Shown here one piece after another: positions 42,406 to 51,624 of a stretch of DNA of 64,000 nt. The DNA is from Bergeyella cardium (GTDB lineage Bacteria > Bacteroidota > Bacteroidia > Flavobacteriales > Weeksellaceae), in contig NZ_QYCZ01000001.1 of the NCBI RefSeq assembly GCF_003614945.1, positions 1,568,001 through 1,632,000 of the forward strand, in the 5' to 3' direction. How positions within the stretch are numbered: position 1 is the first letter of the stretch; each line of letters opens with the position of its first letter. A model generated the notes under the pieces. It was not told where the DNA came from. It worked only from the letters and a program-made list of their open reading frames with translations, and ran no database searches. The position numbers and the translations under genes are program-made.

Positions 42406-43338
42406 TTAAAAATCAAGGAATATAATCCCAACACCAAGAGTGGTTTGCTTATGATTATATTCTATAAGTGAGTCTCCATAGCCGTGAGATGCCTGAAACA
42501 AGAGCTTAAGGTCTCCCTTGATTGGATAGATGTAAGAGAACTCTACAAAACCCCGAAAAGGATCTCCCAAATTACTCCTCATATAGAGAGAAAAAATATG
42601 CCTATGTGAGTTATAAAACAAATGTGCATCGGTCTTGCCCATATATCCTGAAATCTTAGGATTGTCATCTTCCAGAGGGTTTTCGGGTAATCTGTACCAT
42701 ACGCGGTGTAGCAGCCCCCAGTTTCCGTATTCGTAGGCAGACATAAAGATAATTCGGTTCCAGCTCCTTGAAAGCGATTGCTCTTTACCGTTGGATTGAT
42801 GGTTTACGGAAAGTCCTGCCATTCTTACCTTAAAATCTCCAAGCGATAGGTCGATGGGATAAGTAAACATCAGCTCTGGCTCGTAGTTAATCTCCCGAAA
42901 TGGTCGGGAAAGTCCCCCATTATACATTTGCCAGTAAGCAGACTGGGTAAAGCCCAGCCAGAGGTTTCCTTTCCCAAAGAGAACTCCTTCCATAATTTTC
43001 ACCTTCATACTCAGCTGAAACTTTACTTCTACATTTTGGTAGTCTTTAAATTCTGGGATTGGTCGCTCTGGATTAAAGCTCTGAGGCTGTCGGTTAAATA
43101 CATCCGTCCATCGGAAAGGCAGTACATAGGTTCTCCTGTATGCTGTTGGTTTGAAGAGCTTGGTTTTTGAATCTTCATCGAGCTCCCATATTCTGGTAAT
43201 CGCATTACTGATACCTGTAATCATAAAATTGGTACTTAAGCTATCAGTTTTTGCTATTAATGAATCCGATGCTTTAGGGGTTATCTGCGAAAAACCAAAA
43301 ATGGGAATTAATGATATGAAGAATATAAGCACTCTCAC
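42406..43338 (-). CDS. pldA: Outer-membrane phospholipase A
   Basis: A 310-residue outer-membrane lipase (OMPLA). It has a signal peptide (MRVLIFFISLIPIFGFSQ), a 12-strand-type barrel and the catalytic set LSVNHQSNG (His-x-Ser-Asn-Gly), with the third residue Asn in SRSWNRI twelve residues later. It ends in LGVGIIFLDF, a C-terminal strand ending in Phe as needed for outer-membrane insertion. OMPLA hydrolyses phospholipids that flip into the outer leaflet during envelope damage. It lies 26 bases downstream of the RND adaptor gene, so both are likely one transcript. That would tie lipid clean-up to pump expression. Confidence 0.93.
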   Translation of the reverse strand: MRVLIFFISLIPIFGFSQITPKASDSLIAKTDSLSTNFMITGISNAITRIWELDEDSKTKLFKPTAYRRTYVLPFRWTDVFNRQPQSFNPERPIPEFKDYQNVEVKFQLSMKVKIMEGVLFGKGNLWLGFTQSAYWQMYNGGLSRPFREINYEPELMFTYPIDLSLGDFKVRMAGLSVNHQSNGKEQSLSRSWNRIIFMSAYEYGNWGLLHRVWYRLPENPLEDDNPKISGYMGKTDAHLFYNSHRHIFSLYMRSNLGDPFRGFVEFSYIYPIKGDLKLLFQASHGYGDSLIEYNHKQTTLGVGIIFLDF

Positions 43339-43364
43339 TTGGTAACTTTACTTTTGTATGGAGA

Positions 43365-44420
43365 TTATTTAAGGATGCTCACTTTTGAGCCATTGCTAAG
43401 GTTGATTTGCCCGCTGGTAATGACTACATCTCCTTCTTTCAGCCCACCAAGAATCTGTACTTTATCGCCATAATTGGTTCCGCTTTGCACTTCTACCAGC
43501 TGAGCGGTATTATTCTTCACAATAAAAATCTGATTATCGCTCACACTACCTACAAAGGCGGTTCTCGGTACTATAAGTTCTCTGCTTTGGTGCCCGCCAC
43601 CTCCGAAGATTGCGGTACCATACATCCCTGCTTTCAGTTTATTGAAGTTATTAGGAACGGTAACCTCCACAGGGAATTTTAAAGCACCTGACGCTGCTGG
43701 GGCTATGAAAGTAATCCTGCCTTCTACAGTTCCATCTTCTACCGATGGCTTCACTTTCACGCTTTCGCCAAGGCTGAGTTTATTGATATCGGCTTCATCT
43801 ACATCTACTTTTAGTTTGAGTGAAGAAATATCCACTACTTCTACTATTGCAGTACCTGCACCTATCACCATTCCCAGCTCTACATTCTTTTTATTGACAA
43901 TCCCCCTTACTTTGGAGCGAACTACGGTATCTCCCGAGCTTAGCTGTGCAGATTGCACCTGTGCTCTTGCGTTTTTCACTTGCAGTCTTGCCTGGTCGAG
44001 TTGCAATGCAGTAACCCCTCCTGTTTTATAAGCCGCTTCATACCTGTTGAGGGCGGAGATTGCTTGCTCCAGATTTGCCTGTGCATTATTTACATTTACA
44101 TCATACTTATCGCCTTTGAGTTTAGCGATAACTTGACCTACGCCTACACTACTCCCTTCTTTTACATAGAGGGCTACGATTTGCCCACCCGTTTCCGCTG
44201 CGATGGTAGCCTGTGTATTGGCGAGGAAGTTTCCATCTACTGTAAATTCATCATTGATGTTTTCGTAAGCTACTTTGGCGGTTCTTACAACTACATCGGT
44301 ATTTTTTTCGGCTACTACTGCCACTTGAGCGGCATTCTTCTCTTTATTTTTTTGGAGGATATAATAAGCTCCGCCCGCAGCCAATGTAAGAATTAAGACT
44401 GTTGTGATTATTTTTTTCAT
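43365..44420 (-). CDS. RND efflux periplasmic adaptor
   Basis: A 351-residue membrane-fusion protein. The N-terminal signal or anchor helix (about 4-22) is followed by a lipoyl half (FLANTQATIAAETGGQIVALYVKEGSSVGVG), a coiled-coil hairpin (about 105-165), the second lipoyl half (VRGIVNKKNVELGMVIGAG), a beta-barrel and a membrane-proximal domain ending QINLSNGSKVSILK. No lipobox cysteine is seen, so it is held by an N-terminal helix or is free in the periplasm. It bridges the RND permease (38.3-41.4 kb) and the TolC protein 15 bases upstream. Confidence 0.92.
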   Translation of the reverse strand: MKKIITTVLILTLAAGGAYYILQKNKEKNAAQVAVVAEKNTDVVVRTAKVAYENINDEFTVDGNFLANTQATIAAETGGQIVALYVKEGSSVGVGQVIAKLKGDKYDVNVNNAQANLEQAISALNRYEAAYKTGGVTALQLDQARLQVKNARAQVQSAQLSSGDTVVRSKVRGIVNKKNVELGMVIGAGTAIVEVVDISSLKLKVDVDEADINKLSLGESVKVKPSVEDGTVEGRITFIAPAASGALKFPVEVTVPNNFNKLKAGMYGTAIFGGGGHQSRELIVPRTAFVGSVSDNQIFIVKNNTAQLVEVQSGTNYGDKVQILGGLKEGDVVITSGQINLSNGSKVSILK

Positions 44421-44435
44421 TAGTTGATATGATAT

Positions 44436-45776
44436 TTAGTTAGATAATGTTTTGAGTTTTCCTTGAGATTTTAATAATTGAATCTCTGCAAGTTTATAAT
44501 CGAGTTTGGATTTCGTGAGGTTGTTCTTAGCACTTGCTAAATCTTTCTCCGCATCCAAAATATCATTGAGAGATGCCAGACCAAACTTATAATTGTTTCT
44601 GATATTTGAGAGAACCTCTTCTGCAAGTTTTACATTTTCCTCTTGAGTACTGATGGCGATGGCTGAATTTTCCAATTGCGTCTTGGCATTCTTAAAGCTC
44701 ATATCCAAAGCAAGCTGAGTATCTCTGAGGTCTACCTGTGCTTTCTGAATTTCTATCTTGCTCTGCTCTACTTTAGACTTTATCGCAAAACCATTGAAAA
44801 TAGGAACCGTAATATTTAGAGAAATAGAAGCGATATCTGACCAGTATACTCCATTTTTACTACCATTCCACCAAGGGAATTTAGAGCCCTGACCATACCA
44901 AGTATAATTCGCACTAAGGCTTGCCGTAGGGTAATACTGTGCCTCTGTAGCTCTCTTTTTCCAGTCTAAAAGCTCGAGCTGCTTGCCTAATACTTTCAGT
45001 TCTGTGCGTTCCGATAGCTGAGTTTCTTCCACCTCTATAAGCTGTGGGTCAAAAGCAGATGCAGGTAGCTTCACGCTTTCTTCCATTGGCATTCCGATAA
45101 TAAATTTAAGGGCATTCTCACTGAGAGAAACCGTATTCACAAGCTGATTTCGTGTAGATTTCAGATTATTAAGCGCCACTTGAGTTCTATCATAGTCTAT
45201 CTTTTTTGCAAGCCCAGCATCATACAATCCTTTAATGATGGTATTCGTCTGCTCAGTGATAGCGAGGTTATCATCCAAGTTGCTGAGCATCTGCTCGGCT
45301 TGATAGACCTGATAATAGGCATTGGCAACTTTTTCTATAATCTGCTCTTCTGTAAGTTGAGCATTGATAATATAAAACTCACGGGTAGATTTCGCAGCTT
45401 TAAGCCCTACGAATACTGCCTGATTAAACAATGCCTGCTGCAGAGCGAGGCTATTTGAAGAGGTCCATTTCTGCCCCATTGTGAGTTTTAGCGTTTGTGT
45501 AGGGTCTATAAAACTCGGGATCACCATCTCCTGTAAAATAGGGTTATAGGTCGTAGTACTGCTTGCATTGAGCTTTGGGAGTGCACCAGCCTTGGCTTCG
45601 GTAATTTGTGCATCGGCATTTTTAATATTAAGCTGGGCTTTCTCTGCATCGGCTTTATGCTGGAGTGCATAGCTTATCGCTTCCGAGAGGCTGAGCTCCC
45701 TACTGCTCTGTGCTGAAAGCGCTGTAGTCAGTAGCACTGCCGCAAGGCTCATTTGGATTATATTTCCTTTTATCAT
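44436..45776 (-). CDS. TolC-family outer-membrane efflux channel
   Basis: A 446-residue TolC-type protein with a signal peptide (to about residue 22) and two homologous halves of long helices. The second half contains ENVKLAEEVLSNIRNNYKFG and ASLNDILDAEKDLASAKNNL, the usual TolC repeat signature. It forms the outer-membrane duct for the RND system. It lies 13 bases downstream of the TetR gene and 15 bases upstream of the adaptor gene, so TetR-tolC-adaptor are one operon. A second TolC-family gene serves the ABC-2 system at 25.3-26.7 kb. Confidence 0.92.
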   Translation of the reverse strand: MIKGNIIQMSLAAVLLTTALSAQSSRELSLSEAISYALQHKADAEKAQLNIKNADAQITEAKAGALPKLNASSTTTYNPILQEMVIPSFIDPTQTLKLTMGQKWTSSNSLALQQALFNQAVFVGLKAAKSTREFYIINAQLTEEQIIEKVANAYYQVYQAEQMLSNLDDNLAITEQTNTIIKGLYDAGLAKKIDYDRTQVALNNLKSTRNQLVNTVSLSENALKFIIGMPMEESVKLPASAFDPQLIEVEETQLSERTELKVLGKQLELLDWKKRATEAQYYPTASLSANYTWYGQGSKFPWWNGSKNGVYWSDIASISLNITVPIFNGFAIKSKVEQSKIEIQKAQVDLRDTQLALDMSFKNAKTQLENSAIAISTQEENVKLAEEVLSNIRNNYKFGLASLNDILDAEKDLASAKNNLTKSKLDYKLAEIQLLKSQGKLKTLSN

Positions 45777-45789
45777 TAATATATTAGGT

Positions 45790-46416
45790 TTATAGATTAA
45801 TTTCTTTTTTACTTTTCTGGAAGACCTCCCTTCCCTTTTCGGTCATAATGGCATCGAGGTAGAAGTTGATAATACTCTCTGAGTACTCACATCTGCGGAG
45901 GTTATGGTCTTCCTGCTCCTTTTCCAGAATTGGGGATTCATCATAAGAGAATGCGAGCAGGAGGAAGTATTTCGCATACTGTTCGGCATCAAAATCGGTT
46001 CTATACAGCCCTTCTGCCCTTCCTTTTTCTATATTGTTTATCAGAATCTCAGAGATTACTTCGGTTATTTTTATCACTTGCCTGTTATAGAGCTCGGGAT
46101 AGTACTTTTTCAGCTGTTTGATGAAGGCATTTTTATTCGCCTCCGTCATTTCGTTGAGCTTTTCCTCTCGCATCAAGAATTTTTGGATGGGGTTGGTATC
46201 CGTATTTTTTATATGGAGGAGGAGTCCCTTAGACATTTGCTCCAGCTGGAAGTCCAGCACTGCTTCTAAGAGTTCGTCTTTGTTTTTGAACTGCTGATAG
46301 AGTGTTTTTTTAGACATAGAAAACTCCTTCGCTATGTCGTCCATAGTAAAGGTTTTTGCTCCATATTCAATGAAAAGATGAGAGACTTTTTCTATAAAAT
46401 GATCTTTCTTTGCCAT
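45790..46416 (-). CDS. TetR/AcrR-family transcriptional regulator
   Basis: A 208-residue repressor. The N-terminal helix-turn-helix is FIEYGAKTFTMDDIAKEFSMSKKTLYQQFKNKDELLEAVL (about 13-52), and the C-terminal ligand domain is helical with a charged tail. It is the first gene of the TolC-adaptor-PldA-SemiSWEET-nitroreductase-RND cluster and thus likely represses its own operon, with release by a pump substrate. A TACATTTG -7 box is 11 bases upstream of the ATG. The sequence just beyond it (AAACTAA repeated in AAACTAAAAAACTAA) could hold its operator, but no clean palindrome is seen. Confidence 0.92.
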   Translation of the reverse strand: MAKKDHFIEKVSHLFIEYGAKTFTMDDIAKEFSMSKKTLYQQFKNKDELLEAVLDFQLEQMSKGLLLHIKNTDTNPIQKFLMREEKLNEMTEANKNAFIKQLKKYYPELYNRQVIKITEVISEILINNIEKGRAEGLYRTDFDAEQYAKYFLLLAFSYDESPILEKEQEDHNLRRCEYSESIINFYLDAIMTEKGREVFQKSKKEINL

Positions 46417-46426
46417 AATGAGGCTG

Positions 46427-46434
46427 CAAATGTA
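46427..46434 (-). promoter_or_regulatory. -7 element for the TetR-led efflux operon
   Basis: Minus-strand TACATTTG fits TAnnTTTG, 11 bases upstream of the ATG at 46416. The next 130 bases upstream are A/T-rich with no -33 TTG at the usual distance. Confidence 0.5.
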
Positions 46435-46756
46435 AACTAAAAAACTAAAATAAAAAAAAAGTTTCCTCGTTTTTCATGTTTTTTTTACTAAATTCCTGTA
46501 ATTCTGCATAAGATTTTCACTTGTAAAAATGCTGCTACTCTTTAGCCAAAAAGTAAATTTGAAAAATTAAACTGATTTCAATTTTCAGAAAAAAAAATTA
46601 GAATTGTTATATTTCTATAAATTGAAACACAGAATTTTCACTACAGTTTATTTTGGTTTAACAAAAAAATATTTAGAATACTTTTTAAATTTTCAAAGAA
46701 AAGAAATTCCACCTCTCCTCACACCTAATTATATATTAAGATATATTATTGATTAC

Positions 46757-46773
46757 AGGGCAGTAAATGCCCT
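46757..46773. promoter_or_regulatory. Small inverted repeat upstream of the GNAT-like gene
   Basis: AGGGCA (46757-46762) and TGCCCT (46768-46773) pair with loop GTAAA. It ends at a TTG (46773-46775) about 26 bases before the -7 box at 46802, so it could be an operator. The remaining gene-free stretch 46435-46756 is AT-rich with nothing recognisable. Confidence 0.35.
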
Positions 46774-46801
46774 TGATAACCTAAACAATGGCAGAATATG
46801 C

Positions 46802-46809
46802 TATATTTG
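46802..46809 (+). promoter_or_regulatory. -7 element for the GNAT-like gene
   Basis: TATATTTG fits TAnnTTTG, 19 bases before ATG 46829. It lies inside a longer in-frame extension from 46604 and so supports the shorter protein. Confidence 0.6.
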
Positions 46810-46828
46810 CAACTTAGTTTTAAAGGTT

Positions 46829-47965
46829 ATGGAGAAAAAAATTACCATTAAAGAGGTTAAAAATAGCAAAGATTTAATGGCATTTATTAAGTTTCCAATG
46901 GACTTATATAAGGGCAATCCGTACTTCGTACCCCCACTCATTAATGATGAGAAGAACATCTGGAATCCGAAGGAAAACCCCGCCTATGCCTACTCGGAGG
47001 CAAAGCAATTCCTCGCATTGAAAGGCGAGAAAGTAGTGGGGCGAGTTGCCGTTATCATCAACCATAAAGAAGCGGAGGAGCTGGGGATTCACAAGGTGAG
47101 ATTCGGCTGGCTCGATTTCATTGATGATATTGAAGTATCCAAAGCGCTCTTTGAAACCGTAAAGAACTATGCAAGAGAAAAGGGCATCGCAAAGATTGAA
47201 GGTCCAATGGGCTTTACAAACCTCGATAAAGCGGGAATGCTGACCAAAGGGTTTGATCGATTGGCAACGATGATTGGTATTTATAACCACAGCTACTACC
47301 CCGAGCATCTGGAAAAGCTCGGACTGAGCAAAGAGAAAAAATGGGTGGAGTTTGAAATAGCCTTCCCCGATCAGCTGAATGAGAAAATCCTCAAATTTAA
47401 TGACCTTGTCCTTGAGAAGCACAAGCTCCGCGTCCTTAAATTTAAAAACAAAAGAGAGATACTGCCTTTCGTAGAACCGATGTTTAAACTCCTCGATGAG
47501 ACCTATAAAAACCTCTCTACCTATACCCCCATCACCGATGAGCAGATAAAAACCTATAAAGAAAAATACTTCAGTTTTATTGATAAGGACTTTATCATCT
47601 GCATAGAAAACGCCAAAGGCGAGCTGATTTCGTTTGCCATCACGATGCCGTCTTACTCAAAAGCCTTGCAAAAAGCGAATGGCAAGCTCTTCCCTTTCGG
47701 ATGGTGGCATTTCCTGCAAGCAGGAAGGAAAAACGATAGGGCGAATTTCTACCTCATCGGGATACACCCCGACTATCAGCGGCAGGGCATTACCTCCATT
47801 ATCTTTAAAGAAATCTACGATGTCTTCAAGAAAAGAGGTGTAAAATTCCTCGAAACCAACCCCGAACTCGAAGAGAATAAAAGCATACAGCTCTTGTGGA
47901 AAGACTACAATCCCGAAAACCACAAACGCAGGAGAACCTACTCCCTCACCCTTGATGAAATATAG
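46829..47965 (+). CDS. GNAT-fold acyltransferase-like protein
   Basis: A 378-residue cytoplasmic protein with two GNAT-like regions. The C-terminal one has FYLIGIHPDYQRQGITSIIFKEIYDVFKKRG, containing the RQG-type acetyl-CoA pyrophosphate loop, and ends in ETNPELEENKSIQLLWKDY. The N-terminal part (KFPMDLYKGNPYFVPPLIND) is typical of a Bacteroidota family often auto-annotated as N-acetyltransferase or, wrongly, GTP cyclohydrolase. The substrate is unknown. The start at 46829 (MEKKITIKE) is set by the -7 box at 46802-46809; the upstream in-frame codons are low-complexity A/T-rich sequence unlike the rest. It is 73 bases upstream of ileS on the same strand. Confidence 0.82.
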   Translation: MEKKITIKEVKNSKDLMAFIKFPMDLYKGNPYFVPPLINDEKNIWNPKENPAYAYSEAKQFLALKGEKVVGRVAVIINHKEAEELGIHKVRFGWLDFIDDIEVSKALFETVKNYAREKGIAKIEGPMGFTNLDKAGMLTKGFDRLATMIGIYNHSYYPEHLEKLGLSKEKKWVEFEIAFPDQLNEKILKFNDLVLEKHKLRVLKFKNKREILPFVEPMFKLLDETYKNLSTYTPITDEQIKTYKEKYFSFIDKDFIICIENAKGELISFAITMPSYSKALQKANGKLFPFGWWHFLQAGRKNDRANFYLIGIHPDYQRQGITSIIFKEIYDVFKKRGVKFLETNPELEENKSIQLLWKDYNPENHKRRRTYSLTLDEI

Positions 47966-48038
47966 ATAAGACACAGAGCGATTTATTCTTTTTTCAATGA
48001 TTTTTATTATATTCGCGCACTTATAATAGAACATTCTT

Positions 48039-51000
48039 ATGGCAAAGTTTAGCGAATATAAAAGCCTTGACCTGATAGATGTTGCAGAAAATGTTGCAGC
48101 ATACTGGAAAAATAACGATACCTTTAAAAAATCCGTAGAAATACGCGAAGGACACCCAGAATTCGTCTTCTACGAAGGTCCTCCTTCCGCAAATGGACTG
48201 CCGGGCATTCACCATGTAATGGCGCGAACCATAAAAGATATCTTCTGCCGATTCCAAACACAGAATGGCAAGCAAGTTTTCCGTAAAGCAGGCTGGGATA
48301 CTCACGGGCTACCTGTAGAACTCGGCGTAGAGAAAGAGCTCGGCATCACAAAAGAAGATATCGGTAAAAAAATCTCTGTGGAAGAATACAACCAAGCCTG
48401 CCGAAATGCCGTGATGCGCTATACCGACATCTGGAACGACCTTACGGAGAAAATCGGATACTGGGTAGATCTCGAGAACCCATACATTACCTACAAACCG
48501 AAATATATGGAGTCGGTTTGGTGGCTCCTCAAGCAACTCTATCATAAGAATTTACTTTATAAAGGATACACCATACAGCCGTATTCCCCAAAAGCGGGAA
48601 CGGGGCTCTCTTCCCACGAGCTGAACCAGCCAGGTACTTATAGGGATGTAAGCGATACCACTGTGGTGGCGCAATTTAAAGTGAAGGAATTTTCAAAGGT
48701 TTTAGCCGAGAAGCTCTCTTCCATCACTAATGAGCCTGTGCATATCCTCGCTTGGACAACTACCCCTTGGACATTGCCGTCTAATACCGCCCTTACCATA
48801 GGTGAAAACATAGACTATGTACTTGTAAAAACCTTCAATCAATATACTTTTGAGCCTGTAAATGTTATTTTAGCTAAGACGCTACTTCCAAAACAGTTCG
48901 GGAAGAAATTTGCAGAAGCTAATGATGAGGACTTTGCCCATTATACCTCCGAATCTAAGGTCATTCCATACAAAATCTTAGCAGAATTTAAAGGCGCTGA
49001 TTTGGTGGAAACAACTTACGAACAGCTCGTACCTTGGTTCCTCCCTGCGGAGAATCCAGAGAAGGCATTCCGAGTAATTGCAGGCGACTTTGTAACCACC
49101 GAAGACGGAACTGGGGTGGTACATACCGCACCCACATTCGGGGCAGACGATGCTCGCGTAGCGAAAGAAGCAGGTGTACCACCGATGCTCGTAAAAGATG
49201 AAAACGACAATCTCGTGCCTCTTGTAGACCTTCAAGGCAGATTCATCAAGGGAGAAAATGTACCCGAAGTCTTCGCTGGCAAATACATTAAGAATGAATA
49301 TTATGACGATGGCACTGCCCCAGAAAAATCTTGGGATGTAGAGCTTGCTATCCTCCTTAAAACCGAAAACAAAGCCTTCAAAGTAGAGAAATATACCCAC
49401 TCCTACCCTCACTGCTGGCGAACTGATAAGCCCGTATTGTACTATCCGCTGGATTCTTGGTTCGTGAAGATGACTGCCGTGAAAGACAGATTAGTGGAAC
49501 TGAATAAGAGCATCAACTGGAAGCCAAAAGCTACGGGGGAAGGGCGTTTCGCTAACTGGTTAGAGAATGTGAACGACTGGAACCTCTCCCGCTCAAGGTA
49601 TTGGGGTATCCCGCTCCCAATCTGGCGAAGTGAAGACTTGAAAGAGGAAAAAATCATCGGTTCTGTGGAAGAACTCGTTAATGAAATCGAGAAATCCATC
49701 TCAGCTGGGCTAATGACAGAAAATCCTTTCAAAGGATTTGAAATCGGAAATATGTCCGAAGAGAATTATGACCTGATCGACCTCCATAAAAATATCGTAG
49801 ATAGTATCATTTTGGTTTCCGAAACAGGAAAACCGATGAAACGAGAGAGCGACCTTATCGATGTGTGGTTTGATTCTGGTGCTATGCCTTATGCTCAGCT
49901 TCATTATCCTTTTGAAAACCGCGAACTCATCGACCAAAACAAAGCCTACCCTGCGGATTTCATCGCGGAGGGAGTGGATCAAACGCGCGGCTGGTTCTAC
50001 ACACTACACGCCATCGGCACTACAGTTTTTGATTCGGTAGCATATAAAAATGTGCTTTCCAATGGATTGGTTTTAGATAAAAACGGACAGAAAATGTCTA
50101 AGAGATTGGGCAATGCCGTAGATCCTTTTGAGACGCTTGCGAAATACGGTCCAGATGCTACGCGCTGGTATATGATTTCCAATGCCAACCCTTGGGAAAA
50201 CCTGAAATTTGACATCGATGGAATCGACGAGGTGCGCCGTAAATTCTTCGGAACGCTGTATAATACTTACTCCTTCTTTGCCCTCTATGCCAATGTAGAT
50301 GGCTTCAAGTACGAGGAGGCTGATATACCAAATGACAAGCGCCCTGAGATCGACCGCTGGATTTTATCAGAGCTGAATCTCCTCATTAAGGAAGTAAAAT
50401 CCTTCTACGAAGACTACGAACCTACAAAAGTGGCAAGAGCCATCAATACTTTTGTGAATGACAACCTCTCCAACTGGTATGTAAGGCTTTGCCGCCGCCG
50501 TTTCTGGAAAGGAGATTATTCGGAGGACAAGATTTCGGCTTATCAGACCCTCTACACTTGTCTTGATGTGGTGGCAAAACTTTCTGCACCTATCGCTCCA
50601 TTCTTTATGGACAGATTGTTCCAAGACCTCAATGCCGTAACGGGTAGAGACAAAGCCGAGAGCGTACATTTGTCTGATTTCCCAGTGGCAGACGAAACAA
50701 AAATAGACACCGACCTTGTAGAGAAAACGCATCTCGCACAGACCATTACTTCAATGGTATTCTCACTTCGTAAGAAGGAAAACATCAAGGTTCGCCAGCC
50801 ACTCCAAAAAGTGATGCTCCCTGTCCTCGACAAAAAGACGGAAGAGCAAATCTTGGCAGTCGCAGATTTAATCAAACAAGAGGTAAATGTAAAAGAGCTT
50901 CAGCTCATCAACGCTGATGAAGCCGCACACCTTATCGTAAAACAGATAAAACCAAACTTCAAAGCCCTCGGCGCAAGGCTCGGCAAGGATATGAAAGCCG

Positions 51001-51446
51001 TAGCTGGCGAGATACAAGGCTTCTCAAACGAGCAAATCGCACAGCTGGAAAGCTCAGGAAAGGCGGTCGTTCAAGGTTATGAAATCACATTAGAAGATGT
51101 AGAGATTTCCGCGAAAGACATCCCAGGCTGGACTGTCGCAAGCGAAGGAAAGACCACCATTGCCCTTGACATCACCATCACCGATGAGCTAAAAGGCGAA
51201 GGCATAGCCAGAGAGTTTGTAAACCGAGTACAGAACCTTAGAAAAGACAAAGGCTTTGAACTTACGGATAGGATTGTTGTATCCATCGAGGAAAGCAACC
51301 CGTTCGCAAAATACATTCTAGCAAATACAGACTACATCTCCTCAGAAGTCTTAGCTGATAAAATAGCACTCACAAACTCCCTTTCAAACACGAATGAAGT
51401 AGAAATAGACGATGTGAAATTTTGGGTGGGAGTTGAAAGGATATAA
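48039..51446 (+). CDS. ileS: Isoleucyl-tRNA synthetase, type 2 with swapped signature motif
   Basis: Charges tRNA-Ile, with editing of valine. The 1,135 residues match the long IleRS2 (eukaryote-like) form, with Rossmann core, CP1 editing domain (about 200-410), anticodon-binding region and extended C-terminus. The usual HxGH motif is replaced: residues 56-59 read GIHH within SANGLPGIHHVMARTIKD. The KMSKS loop is KMSKR at 685-689. In the family, type-2 enzymes with GxHH in place of HxGH are associated with very high mupirocin resistance, so this housekeeping gene may confer it. No N-terminal or zinc anomalies are seen. It is transcribed alone after the GNAT-like gene. Confidence 0.96.
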   Translation: MAKFSEYKSLDLIDVAENVAAYWKNNDTFKKSVEIREGHPEFVFYEGPPSANGLPGIHHVMARTIKDIFCRFQTQNGKQVFRKAGWDTHGLPVELGVEKELGITKEDIGKKISVEEYNQACRNAVMRYTDIWNDLTEKIGYWVDLENPYITYKPKYMESVWWLLKQLYHKNLLYKGYTIQPYSPKAGTGLSSHELNQPGTYRDVSDTTVVAQFKVKEFSKVLAEKLSSITNEPVHILAWTTTPWTLPSNTALTIGENIDYVLVKTFNQYTFEPVNVILAKTLLPKQFGKKFAEANDEDFAHYTSESKVIPYKILAEFKGADLVETTYEQLVPWFLPAENPEKAFRVIAGDFVTTEDGTGVVHTAPTFGADDARVAKEAGVPPMLVKDENDNLVPLVDLQGRFIKGENVPEVFAGKYIKNEYYDDGTAPEKSWDVELAILLKTENKAFKVEKYTHSYPHCWRTDKPVLYYPLDSWFVKMTAVKDRLVELNKSINWKPKATGEGRFANWLENVNDWNLSRSRYWGIPLPIWRSEDLKEEKIIGSVEELVNEIEKSISAGLMTENPFKGFEIGNMSEENYDLIDLHKNIVDSIILVSETGKPMKRESDLIDVWFDSGAMPYAQLHYPFENRELIDQNKAYPADFIAEGVDQTRGWFYTLHAIGTTVFDSVAYKNVLSNGLVLDKNGQKMSKRLGNAVDPFETLAKYGPDATRWYMISNANPWENLKFDIDGIDEVRRKFFGTLYNTYSFFALYANVDGFKYEEADIPNDKRPEIDRWILSELNLLIKEVKSFYEDYEPTKVARAINTFVNDNLSNWYVRLCRRRFWKGDYSEDKISAYQTLYTCLDVVAKLSAPIAPFFMDRLFQDLNAVTGRDKAESVHLSDFPVADETKIDTDLVEKTHLAQTITSMVFSLRKKENIKVRQPLQKVMLPVLDKKTEEQILAVADLIKQEVNVKELQLINADEAAHLIVKQIKPNFKALGARLGKDMKAVAGEIQGFSNEQIAQLESSGKAVVQGYEITLEDVEISAKDIPGWTVASEGKTTIALDITITDELKGEGIAREFVNRVQNLRKDKGFELTDRIVVSIEESNPFAKYILANTDYISSEVLADKIALTNSLSNTNEVEIDDVKFWVGVERI

Positions 51447-51465
51447 ACCATTCCTAAAATAATAT

Positions 51466-51493
51466 TATCGCCTCACCTTTCGGTAAGGCGATA
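51466..51493 (+). terminator. Terminator of ileS
   Basis: TATCGCCT (51466-51473) and AGGCGATA (51486-51493) plus ACC/GGT inside, with one mismatch; the tail is TATTTAT. Confidence 0.65.
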
Positions 51494-51558
51494 TATTTAT
51501 AGCACAAAAAAAATCGCTCATTAAATACGAATTTATTCCTATAATAGCAGTATAATAC

Positions 51559-51590
51559 TTGCACCACAGGGGAAATTTATAGTATTTTTG
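51559..51590 (+). promoter_or_regulatory. Promoter of the FAD oxidoreductase gene
   Basis: TTG at 51559-51561, 21-base spacer, TATTTTTG at 51583-51590; leader about 27 bases to ATG 51625. Confidence 0.65.
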
Positions 51591-51624
51591 GGCTTATTAA
51601 TTTTAAAATATAACTTAATTTACA

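Noticed and set aside
46604-46828. 75-residue N-terminal extension of the GNAT-like protein
   Set aside because: The stretch is AT-rich, contains the -7 box TATATTTG and has no family resemblance; start 46829 is chosen.
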